From: Caulobacteraceae bacterium
GTDB lineage: Bacteria > Pseudomonadota > Alphaproteobacteria > Caulobacterales > Caulobacteraceae
Assembly: GCA_947456005.1 (NCBI GenBank)
Contig: CANGRP010000027.1
Location: 1-15,186, forward strand
Length of the DNA stretch: 15,186 nucleotides
Direction of reading: 5' to 3'
Part shown: positions 1 through 7,109 of the stretch, piece by piece
Numbering within the stretch: position 1 is the first letter of the stretch
How the letters are laid out: every line of letters begins with the position of its first letter
Translations under genes and position numbers: made by a program
Notes under the pieces: generated by a model
Told to the model about the DNA's origin: nothing
The model's input: the letters and a program-made list of their open reading frames with translations, nothing else
The model's database searches: none

Positions 1-1113
1 CCACTCGACCCGGACGTCGGGATCGGTCTCGGCCCCGGCGTGGGCGCGGGCCAGCTCCAGCAGTTCCGGTCGGGGCAGGAGCCGGCCCAGCGCCCAGACC
101 GCGGCGCCCCGCACCAGGGGTGAGGCGTCATCCAGCCGCGCCTTCGCGGCCGGGACCAGGGCCGGATTGTCGGAATTGCCGATCGCGTAGAGGACATTGC
201 GCAGGAACCGGTCCCGGCCCGTGCGCTTGACCGGCGAGCTGGCGAACCGGGCCCGGAAGGCCTCCCGGTCCAGGGCCGCCAGCTCCGCCAGGGGCGGGGC
301 CGCCAGGTCGTCGCGGGCCGCCAGCCTCTGCTCGCGCCCGGCCCGGGCGAACTTGTTCCAGGGGCAGACGGCCAGGCAGTCGTCGCAGCCATAGATCCGG
401 TTGCCCAGCCCGGGCCTCAGCTCAGGATCCACCGGCCCCTTGTGTTCGATGGTCAGGTAGGAGACGCAGCGGCGGGCGTCGAGCTGGTAGGGGGCGGGGA
501 AGGCGGCCGTGGGACAGGCATCCAGGCAGGCCCGGCACTGGCCGCAATGGTCGGTTTCCTCCGGATCCGGCGGCAGGTCCGCCGTCGACAGGATGACGCC
601 CAGGAAGAGCCAGGAGCCGAAGTCCCGGCTGACCAGGTTGGTGTGCTTGCCCTGCCAGCCCAGTCCCGCCTGCTGGGCCAGGGGCTTCTCCATCAGGGGG
701 GCGGTGTCGACGAAGACCTTGAGGTCCCCGCCCAGCCGCGCAGCCATCCAGCCGCCCAGCTGCTTCAGCCGTCCCTTGATCACCTCGTGATAGTCGTCGC
801 CCCGAGCGTAGACGGAGATGAGGCCCCGGTCGCGCAAGGCCAGGCTGTCAACGGGGTTTGTCTCCGGCCCGTAGTTCAGGCCCAGGACGACGGCGCTGCG
901 GGCCTGCGCCCACAACGCCCTGGGATGGCTGCGCCGCTCCGCCGTGGCGGCCATCCACTCCATATCGCCATGGCGACCGGCCTCGAGGAAGGCCTGGAGC
1001 CTCGCCGTCGCCGGCCAGGACGCCCCGATCCCCGTGAACCGGCAAACATCGAACCCGAGGCCAGCCGCCCGCTGGCGGATCGCCTCGCGGAGGTCAGAAG
1101 TCGAGGTCGTCAT
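1..1113 (-). CDS. queG: Epoxyqueuosine reductase QueG, C-terminus cut by window edge
   Basis: Catalyses the last step of queuosine synthesis, reducing epoxyqueuosine to queuosine in the wobble position of tRNAs with GUN anticodons. It is a cytoplasmic cobalamin and iron-sulfur enzyme. The frame reads open from ATG 1113 to position 1 (371 codons). It shows the VDTAP motif with the conserved acid D136. The two 4Fe-4S cysteine sets are C190-x2-C193-x2-C196-x3-C200-P and C243-x2-C246-x3-C250-P, with an extra C216 in RRCVSYLTIE. The tail from about residue 300 resembles HEAT repeats and ends in DPDVRVEW, typical of the last residues of the family, so only a few codons are probably missing. The start lies 20 bp inside the 3' end of the upstream GST-fold gene, so the two are probably co-transcribed and translationally coupled. 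No clear Shine-Dalgarno is visible. Confidence 0.95.
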   Translation of the reverse strand, partial: MTTSTSDLREAIRQRAAGLGFDVCRFTGIGASWPATARLQAFLEAGRHGDMEWMAATAERRSHPRALWAQARSAVVLGLNYGPETNPVDSLALRDRGLISVYARGDDYHEVIKGRLKQLGGWMAARLGGDLKVFVDTAPLMEKPLAQQAGLGWQGKHTNLVSRDFGSWLFLGVILSTADLPPDPEETDHCGQCRACLDACPTAAFPAPYQLDARRCVSYLTIEHKGPVDPELRPGLGNRIYGCDDCLAVCPWNKFARAGREQRLAARDDLAAPPLAELAALDREAFRARFASSPVKRTGRDRFLRNVLYAIGNSDNPALVPAAKARLDDASPLVRGAAVWALGRLLPRPELLELARAHAGAETDPDVRVEW

Positions 1114-1765
1114 AGTGCGCCGCCGGGGCCAGTCCGGGCCAGCGATCGGCAAGGAGGGGACGGAAGGCCGGACGGGACTTCAGCCGCATGTACCAGGTCT
1201 TGACCGCTGGATACCCGTCCCAGGGAACGTCTCCCAGGTAATCGATCACCGACAGGTAGGCGGCCGCCGCAAAGTCGGCCAGGGACATGCGCCGGCCCGC
1301 CAGCCAGTCCCGCGCCGCCAGAAGCGCCTCCAGATAGGCCATGTGATGGCGCAGGGACTCCCGCCCCTGACGCAGGGCCGCCAGGTCCGGGGCGCCGAGG
1401 CCGAGGAGGCGCTTCTCCATCTTCTCGTGCAGCAGGAAGCCGGCGACCTCCAGGTCGAACTTGCGATCGAACCAAAGGACCAGCCGCCGGGCCTCAGCTC
1501 TCTCCTCAGGCGACCGGCCCAGCAGGGGCGGTTCGGGGCAGGTCTCTTCCAGGTGATCGAGGATGGTCCGGGACTCACAGAGGACCAGGCCGTCCTCCAC
1601 CATCACCGGCGTCACGCCCGAGGGGTTGAGGTCGAGGAAGCCCTCCGGCTGTTCCCAGTAGCGAACGGTCTGGTCGGTGAAGGCCAGCCGCTTCTCTCCC
1701 AGCGCCAGACGGACCTGGCGTGAGGCGGGGTCCAGCGGGAAATGGTGCAGGATGCGTTCGGTCAT
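1094..1765 (-). CDS. fzlA: GST-fold protein, probably FtsZ-binding cell-division protein FzlA
   Basis: Protein of 223 aa with an N-terminal thioredoxin-like GST domain (about 1-80, with the E64-S65-R-T-I glutathione-site motif) and an all-helical C-terminal domain (about 88-205). The N-capping stretch SLADFAAAAYLSVIDYLGD is at 161-179. The opening LHHFPLDPASRQVRLAL, a tryptophan at W37 and an acidic-aromatic tail DDLDF resemble the alphaproteobacterial FzlA group. From memory, W38 and a near-terminal aspartate (D227) of Caulobacter FzlA are functionally important; W37 and D222 here would match them. FzlA binds FtsZ, curves its filaments and promotes constriction; it is not thought to act as a detoxifying transferase. 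The alternative is an ordinary glutathione S-transferase. The gene lies 62 bp behind the metal exporter and overlaps queG by 20 bp. No near Shine-Dalgarno is visible. The fold is certain; the FzlA assignment is from memory. Confidence 0.7.
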   Translation of the reverse strand: MTERILHHFPLDPASRQVRLALGEKRLAFTDQTVRYWEQPEGFLDLNPSGVTPVMVEDGLVLCESRTILDHLEETCPEPPLLGRSPEERAEARRLVLWFDRKFDLEVAGFLLHEKMEKRLLGLGAPDLAALRQGRESLRHHMAYLEALLAARDWLAGRRMSLADFAAAAYLSVIDYLGDVPWDGYPAVKTWYMRLKSRPAFRPLLADRWPGLAPAAHYDDLDF

Positions 1766-1827
1766 GCCCGGCCGGCGAGACGTTCTGTGTCCCTCCCACC
1801 TAGGCCTGACAGACCTTAAGGGGCGGT

Positions 1828-2766
1828 TTACTCTGCAGACTTGGCTTCAGAGAAAGCCCCGCCGTGGGGTTCGGCCAGGCCCCTTGGATCCGGATGGATC
1901 AGGATGTCGGCCATGGGGAAGGCTTCCAGCAGGCGGCGTTCGGCCTCGACGATGACCCGATGGGCGTCCTCCAGGGTCAGCAGGGGGTCGAGGTCCACAT
2001 GCATCTGCATGTGCACGTAGGGTCCCGAGGCGCGTGTGCGCAGCTGGTGGACATCCGTCAGGCGCGGGTCCCGGGTGACCAGATCGACGATCCGGGCGCG
2101 TTCCGCCGCTGGAAGTTCCTGGTCCATCAGCTGGACGGCGGCCTCGCGGAAGACGCCGATGGCGCCCCAGAGAAGCAGGGCCGCGATGACCAGGGCGGCG
2201 GCGCCGTCCAGGCCGGACAGGCCCAGCCAGGCCGAGGCGCCGATGCCGGCCAGGGCCGCCATGTTGGAAGCCAGGTCCGAGGCATAGTGCGCGCGGTCAC
2301 CGCTGACCGCTACGGATTGCGTCCGCCGTAGGACCCAGGTCTGGGCGGAGATGAGCACGAAGGTCATCACAGTGGACAGGCCCATGACCGCCAGGGCCCA
2401 GCCTCCGGCCTCAAGGGGTTGGGGATTGTGCAGGCTGCGGATCGCTTCCTGCCCAACAAGCGCCGCCGAGGCGAAGACAAGGCCCGCCTGCATCAGGCTC
2501 GCGAAGGCCTCAGCCTTTCCATGCCCGAACCGATGGTCATCGTCCGGCGGGACCGCTGCATACCGGACCGCGAAGAATGTGAGGGTGGAGGCCAGGAGGT
2601 CGAGGCTCGAGTCCGCGAGGGAGGCGAGCAGGGCGACGGAGCCGGAGGCGAGCCAGGCGCCCGCCTTGGCCGTTACCAGCAGGGCGGCGACGCCGACGGA
2701 CATCAGGGTGATCCCCCGGGTCAGGGCGGCGGCGCGGTCCGGGGAGAGGCGGGCGTCAGACGGCAT
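1828..2766 (-). CDS. Cation diffusion facilitator, FieF/YiiP-like divalent metal exporter
   Basis: Protein of 312 aa: six predicted membrane helices in about the first 210 residues, then a cytoplasmic metal-sensing domain. It is an inner-membrane antiporter exporting Zn2+, Fe2+ or similar ions against protons. The membrane site has D52 and D56 (DSSLD) and H160 and D164 (HYASD), the DD-HD arrangement of Zn/Cd/Fe exporters. The second site corresponds to D75, H78 and H82 in DHRFGHGKAE. The C-terminal dimer site is recognisable as H240, H256, H269 and H291-P-D293, matching the H232, H248, H261, H283 and D285 positions I recall for E. coli YiiP. Which metal it exports cannot be read from this. 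Start ATG 2766 is preceded by AGAAGGG at good spacing. It lies 36 bp behind the citrate-synthase-like gene, so is probably in its operon. Confidence 0.93.
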   Translation of the reverse strand: MPSDARLSPDRAAALTRGITLMSVGVAALLVTAKAGAWLASGSVALLASLADSSLDLLASTLTFFAVRYAAVPPDDDHRFGHGKAEAFASLMQAGLVFASAALVGQEAIRSLHNPQPLEAGGWALAVMGLSTVMTFVLISAQTWVLRRTQSVAVSGDRAHYASDLASNMAALAGIGASAWLGLSGLDGAAALVIAALLLWGAIGVFREAAVQLMDQELPAAERARIVDLVTRDPRLTDVHQLRTRASGPYVHMQMHVDLDPLLTLEDAHRVIVEAERRLLEAFPMADILIHPDPRGLAEPHGGAFSEAKSAE

Positions 2767-2802
2767 GTCGCCCTTCTAGCGCCCGCACCCCCCTCGGCCA
2801 AA

Positions 2803-3885
2803 TCATTCCGTCCCCCGGAGGCTGGCGGGCTGTGGCCCTACATAGACCGACCGTGGCCGGATCAGCCGCCCCGTGGCGACCTGCTCCCAGGCATGGGCGA
2901 CCCAGCCCGCCGACCGTCCCGCGGCGAAGATGCAGGTGAAGGCCGAAGGCGGGACGCCCAGGGCCTCCAGGAGAAGGGCGGTGTAGAACTCGACATTGGT
3001 CTCCAGCGGGCGGTCGGGCTTGCGGGTGCGCAGGATCTCCAGGGCCGCGGCCTCTACGGCTTCGCCGAGGGCCAGGCGCCCCTCGTCCGCGCCCAGGCGC
3101 CGGATGGCCGCCTTGAGGGCGTCAGCCCGGGGGTCCCGGACCCGGTAGACCCGGTGCCCGAAACCCATCAGCCGGTCGCCGCGGTCGAGGGCGGCTTCCA
3201 GCCAGGGACGGGCGTTCGCCGGTGATCCGATCCCGTCCAGCATATCGATGACAGGGCCTGGCGCACCCCCGTGCAGGGGTCCCTTCAGGGCGCTGATCCC
3301 CGCCAGGGCGGCGGAGACAAGGCCCGCCCGGGTCGACGCCGCCACCCGGGCGGCGAAGGTCGAGGCGTTGAGGCCGTGGTCGCTCACGGTCACCAGGTAG
3401 GCGTCGAGGGCCGCCGACTGGCCCGCGGTCGGCGACCGACCCAGGATCATCCGGAGGAGGTCCCCGGCGTGACTGGCGCCGGGGTCCGGGGCCAGGGGGG
3501 CGAGGCCCTCCCGCCGCCGCAGGAGGGCGCCCGTGAAGACCGCCGGCGCCGCCGTCACCCGAAGGGCGGCGTCCATGTCCTCGCCGTCCGCCAGACGCGC
3601 CATGAGGGCTCTCAGTCCCTCGACGGGGGACAGGGCGAGAAGTCCATCATCCAGGCGCGCGACCTCCGTCCAGACCTCCGCCCGGGCGGTCCCCAGGGCG
3701 GTCCTCAGATCCGCGGGCAGGTCTGGCCCCAGGCCCGACCAGAGGCGGGCGCAGACCGCCTCGAAGTCCGCGACGCCCGCCAGGTCCTCCAGGGCGGCGC
3801 CCCTCAGGATAAGGCGGCCCGCCTCTCCATCTACGTCCGACAGCACCGTGTGTGCGGCGACGACCGATTCCAGTCCGGCTTCCAT
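2803..3885 (-). CDS. Citrate synthase-family enzyme (stand-alone), Glu at catalytic Asp position
   Basis: Protein of 360 aa of the citrate/2-methylcitrate synthase family, which condenses an acyl-CoA with a 2-oxoacid, usually oxaloacetate. Visible residues: the oxoacid-binding His in SDHGLNASTF, catalytic H205 in GPLHGGAP, H244 in GFGHRVYRVRDPRA, and the GRSAGWVAHAWEQ arginine motif. The position that is the catalytic Asp in E. coli and pig citrate synthase is E299 (NVEFYTALLL). The length is shorter than the roughly 430 aa of housekeeping hexameric enzymes and fits small dimeric citrate or methylcitrate synthases. I chose ATG 3885 because it has AAGGGG 8 nt upstream and the family N-terminus (LESVVAAHTVLSDVDGEAG) follows at once; the frame stays open to 3969, across the regulatory gap. 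It diverges from the HTH-citrate synthase and leads the leftward operon. Its substrate is unknown, and it may not be the main TCA citrate synthase. Confidence 0.9.
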   Translation of the reverse strand: MEAGLESVVAAHTVLSDVDGEAGRLILRGAALEDLAGVADFEAVCARLWSGLGPDLPADLRTALGTARAEVWTEVARLDDGLLALSPVEGLRALMARLADGEDMDAALRVTAAPAVFTGALLRRREGLAPLAPDPGASHAGDLLRMILGRSPTAGQSAALDAYLVTVSDHGLNASTFAARVAASTRAGLVSAALAGISALKGPLHGGAPGPVIDMLDGIGSPANARPWLEAALDRGDRLMGFGHRVYRVRDPRADALKAAIRRLGADEGRLALGEAVEAAALEILRTRKPDRPLETNVEFYTALLLEALGVPPSAFTCIFAAGRSAGWVAHAWEQVATGRLIRPRSVYVGPQPASLRGTE

Positions 3886-3938
3886 GACTATCCCCTTTCC
3901 TTGGCAGGTCATGTGAGAGGAACCCAAGGCCCGGCAGG

Positions 3939-3969
3939 TTGACTCGTCAATCTTGATCAACTTAATCAA
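3939..3969. promoter_or_regulatory. Cluster of TTGA(C/T) half-sites, probable operator
   Basis: In the 110-bp divergent gap between the two citrate-synthase genes, 31 bp hold five half-sites. TTGAC at 3939-3943 and GTCAA at 3946-3950 form a dyad with a 2-nt centre. TTGAT at 3953-3957 overlaps an inverted ATCAA at 3956-3960, making the perfect palindrome TTGATCAA. A further ATCAA at 3965-3969 forms a second dyad with the TTGAT, 7 nt apart. A separate palindrome, ATTCGAAT, follows at 3971-3978. The stretch is AT-rich against a GC-rich background. I could not place convincing -35/-10 pairs in either direction. That it binds a regulator, perhaps the HTH-citrate synthase next door, is inference. 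Confidence 0.5.
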
Positions 3970-3995
3970 TATTCGAATGACTGCGGGAGGCTGTC

Positions 3996-5174
3996 TTGAT
4001 CGAATGGCTCTCGGCCGCCGAGGCGCTCGACCGGCTCGGGCTCAAGCCCCAGACCCTATACGCCTATGTCAGCCGGGGTCTCCTGGCGGCCCGACCGGAT
4101 CCGGAGGACTCCCGCCGCAGCCTCTACCGGGCGCGCGAGGTGGAGGTCCTGGCCGAACGTCGCCGCCGCAGCCGGCGGCCCTCAGATGTCGCCGTCGGGG
4201 CCATGGCCTTTGGGGAGCCGGTCCTCTCCTCGGCCATCACCACCGTCCACGCTGGCCGCCATTGGTACCGTGGGCGGGACGCCATCGCCCTGGCCGAGAC
4301 CGAGACCCTGGAGTCGGTCGCCCGTCTCCTGAGAGGCGGCGACGGGGTGACCCTGAAGCGGTCGGACCGCCCCGCCCCCCCGACGGAGGGATCGCCCCTG
4401 GCCCGGGCCTTCCTGGCCCTGGCGGCGCGGGCGGCTCAGGCGCCGCCGGCCCTCGGCCAGCCGGTGATCGCCCGGTCTGCGGAGGCGGCGGTCCTTCTGG
4501 ACATCTTCGCCGACGCCCTGGTGGCCGAGACGGAGCCAGGGCCGATCCATTTGCGACTGGCCAGGGCCTGGCGGCTGGGTCCGGGCCTGAGCCCGGGCGG
4601 ACAGGGCGCCGACCTGATCCGCCGGACATTGGTCCTGCTGGCGGACCACGAACTGAACCCCTCGGCCTTCGCCGCCCGGGTGGCGGCCTCGACCGGCGCC
4701 TCCCTCGCCGCATCGGCGCTGGCGGGGCTGGCGGCCCTGTCCGGTCCGCGGCACGGAGGCGCCCCGGCCGCCCTGGCGCAGTTCCGGGATGACGCCCGTC
4801 GGCTGGGGCCCGGCGCCGCGGTCGCAGGGCGCCTCACCGAGTCGCGCAGCCTACCTGGCTTCGGACATCCCCTCTATCCGGAGGGCGACCCGCGGGCGTC
4901 GGCCCTGCTCCCGCGGTTTCAGGCGGCGAGGGACCTTCAGGCCCTCGCGGACCAGGTTCGGGCGACCACAGGACAGGAGCCCAACATCGACTTCGCTCTC
5001 GTGGCGCTTTGCGACCACCTGGATGCGCCCGAAGGCTCGGCCCTGTCGCTGTTCGCCGTCGCCCGGTGCGCCGGCTGGTTGGCCCACGCCCTGGAGCAGA
5101 TCCAGGATGGCGGACTGATCCGGCCCCGGGCGCGCTATACCGGGGACATCTTTGATCAGGATCCGGCGACGTAG
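3996..5174 (+). CDS. Citrate synthase-like protein with N-terminal helix-turn-helix domain
   Basis: Protein of 392 aa joining a DNA-binding domain to a citrate-synthase fold. Residues 4-55 form a MerR/excisionase-like helix-turn-helix: helix 1 about S6-L14, recognition helix about K17-R27 (KPQTLYAYVSR), then R-x2-LYRAREVEVL. The catalytic domain spans about 70-385 and keeps the family residues: DHELN, H253 in GPRHGGAP, H291 in GFGHPLYPEGDPRAS, D332 in NIDFALVAL, and ARCAGWLAHALEQ. The usual Arg after H291 is Pro. The enzyme may therefore be active, or the fold may serve as a CoA-ester/oxoacid sensor. The start is TTG 3996, fixed by GGGAGG at 3985-3990 (5-nt spacing); the first methionine codon downstream would cut into the domain. 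It diverges from the stand-alone paralogue across a half-site cluster and overlaps the convergent DUF2237 gene by 19 bp. Confidence 0.88.
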   Translation: MIEWLSAAEALDRLGLKPQTLYAYVSRGLLAARPDPEDSRRSLYRAREVEVLAERRRRSRRPSDVAVGAMAFGEPVLSSAITTVHAGRHWYRGRDAIALAETETLESVARLLRGGDGVTLKRSDRPAPPTEGSPLARAFLALAARAAQAPPALGQPVIARSAEAAVLLDIFADALVAETEPGPIHLRLARAWRLGPGLSPGGQGADLIRRTLVLLADHELNPSAFAARVAASTGASLAASALAGLAALSGPRHGGAPAALAQFRDDARRLGPGAAVAGRLTESRSLPGFGHPLYPEGDPRASALLPRFQAARDLQALADQVRATTGQEPNIDFALVALCDHLDAPEGSALSLFAVARCAGWLAHALEQIQDGGLIRPRARYTGDIFDQDPAT

Positions 5175-5539
5175 GCCTTCAGGATGTCGAGCGGCGCCAA
5201 GGCGAGCGCCTCCTCATGGGTCGCCGCGAGCACGATCTGCGGGGCGGCGCCGGCGTCGAGGGCCTCGCGCCAGCGGGGCGCGCAAAGGCACCAGCGATCC
5301 CCGGGCTTCAGCCCGGCGAAGCCGTAGGCCGGAACCGGGGTCGACAGGTCGTTGCCCACCGACTTCGAGAAGGCCAGGAACTCTGCGGTCATGACGGCGC
5401 AGACCGTGTGCATGCCGACGTCTTCCGCGCCGGTCTCGCAGCAGCCGTTCCGGTAGAAGCCGGTGACGGGGTCGAGGCCGCAGGGCTCAAGGGGACCGCC
5501 CAGCACATTGCGGGCGTCGGGTTCGTAGCGGGTGATCAT
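5156..5539 (-). CDS. DUF2237 family protein of unknown function
   Basis: Small soluble protein of 127 aa matching the DUF2237 family over its whole length: ARNVLGGPLEPC near the start, GFYRNGCCETGAEDVG, HTVCAVMTAEFLAFSK, GNDLSTP and GLKPGDRWCLCAPRW. It has six cysteines (20, 33, 34, 47, 84, 86), four of them in CC and CLC pairs, suggesting metal or redox chemistry; no function is known to me. The start is taken as ATG 5539, where the conserved part begins, although the frame stays open to 5605. No Shine-Dalgarno precedes it. TATGAT lies 6 nt upstream of the ATG, so a leaderless transcript is possible but no -35 is evident. The 3' end overlaps the HTH-citrate synthase by 19 bp, and its start is 64 bp from the divergent lyase gene. 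Confidence 0.85.
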   Translation of the reverse strand: MITRYEPDARNVLGGPLEPCGLDPVTGFYRNGCCETGAEDVGMHTVCAVMTAEFLAFSKSVGNDLSTPVPAYGFAGLKPGDRWCLCAPRWREALDAGAAPQIVLAATHEEALALAPLDILKAYVAGS

Positions 5540-5603
5540 GGCGTCATCATAGTCTAAGACCAGAGACCTCGTCGCCCCCGCCGTGAACGCCCGGAGCCCT
5601 GGC

Positions 5604-6461
5604 ATGTCGACCGCCCGTCCCCGTCGCAGCGCCCTCTACATGCCCGCCGGCAACCCCCGCGCCATCGCGAAGGCCCGGGAACTGGCCTGCGACGTGGTGA
5701 TCCTGGACCTCGAGGATTCCGTGGCGCCTGACGCGAAGCCGGCGGCGAGGGACCTCGCCGTCGCCGCGGTCGCCGAGGGCGGTTTCGGCCGGCGGGAGCG
5801 GGTGGTCAGGGTCAATGGCCTGGACACGCCCTGGGGCGAGGCGGACCTCGCCGCTGTGGCGGCCGGTCCCATCCCTCCGGACGCCGTCCTGGCGCCCAAG
5901 GTCTCGACGCCCGGGGACGTGGCCGCCTACGCCGCGCGCCTGCCCGCCGGCGTCGCCCTCTGGATCATGGTCGAGACCTGCGCGAGCCTCTTCGCCCTGG
6001 ATCGCCTGGCCTCGGCGGGGGGGGCGCTCTCGACCCTGGTCGTGGGGTCAAATGACCTGGTCAAGGAGATGCGCTGCCAGGTCGACGCCGACCGGCGCCC
6101 CTTGCAGGCGGCCCTGTCCTTGACGGTCGCCGCCGGCCGGGCCCACGGATTGAGCGTCCTGGACGGGGTCTGGAACGACATCGCCGACCTCGAAGGCCTG
6201 GAGCGCCAGTGCCGGCAAGGCGTGGAGTTCGGCTTCGACGGCAAGACCCTGATCCATCCCGACCAGGTCGCCGCGGCCAATCACGCCTTCTCGCCGGACC
6301 CCCGGGAAGTCGCCTGGGCGCGCATCGTCGCCGCCGCCTTTGATTCGCCCGAAAATCGCGGCAAGGGCGTCCTGCGGGTCGAGGGCCGGATGGTCGAACG
6401 CCTGCACCTGGACCAGGCCCTCCGTCTCCTGGAGATCGCCGCAGCCCTCGAGGAGGCATGA
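5604..6461 (+). CDS. CoA-ester lyase of the HpcH/HpaI, CitE-like family
   Basis: Protein of 285 aa with the TIM-barrel fold of citrate-lyase beta subunits, malyl-CoA and citramalyl-CoA lyases. These enzymes cleave a 3-hydroxyacyl-CoA to acetyl-CoA and a 2-oxoacid, or hydrolyse malyl-CoA. Landmarks in order: RSALYMPAGNPRA, DLEDSVAPDAK (35-45), RVNG, APKV, the Mg2+-ligand candidates E124 (MVETCASL) and D151 (SNDL), DGVWNDI, GFDGKTLIHP, and the C-terminal GRMVERLHLDQALRLL lid. No citrate lyase alpha or acyl-carrier subunit is nearby, so a stand-alone CoA-ester lyase is more likely than citrate lyase; its exact substrate cannot be read. ATG 5604 is preferred, with GGAG 7 nt upstream, over GTG 5583. 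The stop overlaps the next gene's start by 4 bp. Confidence 0.9.
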   Translation: MSTARPRRSALYMPAGNPRAIAKARELACDVVILDLEDSVAPDAKPAARDLAVAAVAEGGFGRRERVVRVNGLDTPWGEADLAAVAAGPIPPDAVLAPKVSTPGDVAAYAARLPAGVALWIMVETCASLFALDRLASAGGALSTLVVGSNDLVKEMRCQVDADRRPLQAALSLTVAAGRAHGLSVLDGVWNDIADLEGLERQCRQGVEFGFDGKTLIHPDQVAAANHAFSPDPREVAWARIVAAAFDSPENRGKGVLRVEGRMVERLHLDQALRLLEIAAALEEA

Positions 6462-7102
6462 TCCAGACCCGCGTCGCCGCACTTCTGGTCCTGGCGTCAC
6501 TGGCTTTCGCCTGGGCGCCTCCGGCCGCGCGTGCGCAGGACCCGGACCTGATCGGCGATCTGCTGAAGGCCGTCCCGACTCCTGAGGACGACGAGGAAGA
6601 GGAGGCTGACGGCGGCGACCTGGACCTTCCGGAGGTGGTGGAGACGCCCTCGGTCCGCTCAGGTCCGACCCCTGTACCGGGCCAGCGGGTGGGGGTGGAT
6701 GACCACAGCCGCACGCCCGAGGGCCCCCTGAACGCGGCCGAACGGACCTATGAGGCCCGTCTTCGGGCGGGGTACGCAGCCGCCCAGGGCCGGCAGGGCG
6801 AGCTGGACGGGCGGTGGCTTGTCCGCAGCCAGGTCGGACCCCTCTACGCCTTCCAGTTCATCGATTCCGGCGCCGGGACCCTCGATGGGGCCTGGAGCGA
6901 TCCCCGCCGGCCCGGCGCCCTGACGGGTTCGGGGTATCTGAGTGCGGTCAGCCGCACGGGCGGGCGGCTCGCCATCAGCCTGGAGGCGCCGCCACGCCGC
7001 GGAATGGTCCGGCTTCAGCTGCGGCCGGAGGCGCCGGGTCAGTGGGTCGGGACCCTGACCGAGGACGGGGTTGAGGTCACCGTGCGCATGCAGCGCGAGT
7101 GA
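6458..7102 (+). CDS. Exported protein of unknown function
   Basis: Protein of 214 aa that I do not recognise. Residues 1-26 look like a Sec signal peptide: a short positive start (MIQTR), a hydrophobic core (VAALLVLASLAFAWA) and a cleavage site after ARA, so it is probably periplasmic. Residues about 28-90 are low-complexity, acidic (EDDEEEE) and proline-rich, probably a flexible linker. From about 95 a folded domain of probably beta-rich character follows, including GRWLVRSQVGPLYAFQF, a GTLDGAWSD turn and alternating strands to the end. No lipobox, catalytic motif or membrane segment is seen after the signal. ATG 6458 overlaps the TGA of the lyase gene as ATGA, so translation is probably coupled, although the two products act in different compartments. 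It converges on the HIT gene with a 7-bp gap. Confidence 0.85.
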   Translation: MIQTRVAALLVLASLAFAWAPPAARAQDPDLIGDLLKAVPTPEDDEEEEADGGDLDLPEVVETPSVRSGPTPVPGQRVGVDDHSRTPEGPLNAAERTYEARLRAGYAAAQGRQGELDGRWLVRSQVGPLYAFQFIDSGAGTLDGAWSDPRRPGALTGSGYLSAVSRTGGRLAISLEAPPRRGMVRLQLRPEAPGQWVGTLTEDGVEVTVRMQRE

Positions 7103-7109
7103 GCCAGGG

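Noticed and set aside
442..1203. Plus-strand 253-codon frame across queG and the GST gene
   Set aside because: It is antisense to two well-supported genes, and its product has low-complexity Gly/Ala/Arg/Pro content.
3886..3969. 28-residue N-terminal extension of the stand-alone citrate synthase
   Set aside because: It would run through the half-site cluster, and a strong ribosome site sits just before the internal ATG at 3885, where the family N-terminus begins.
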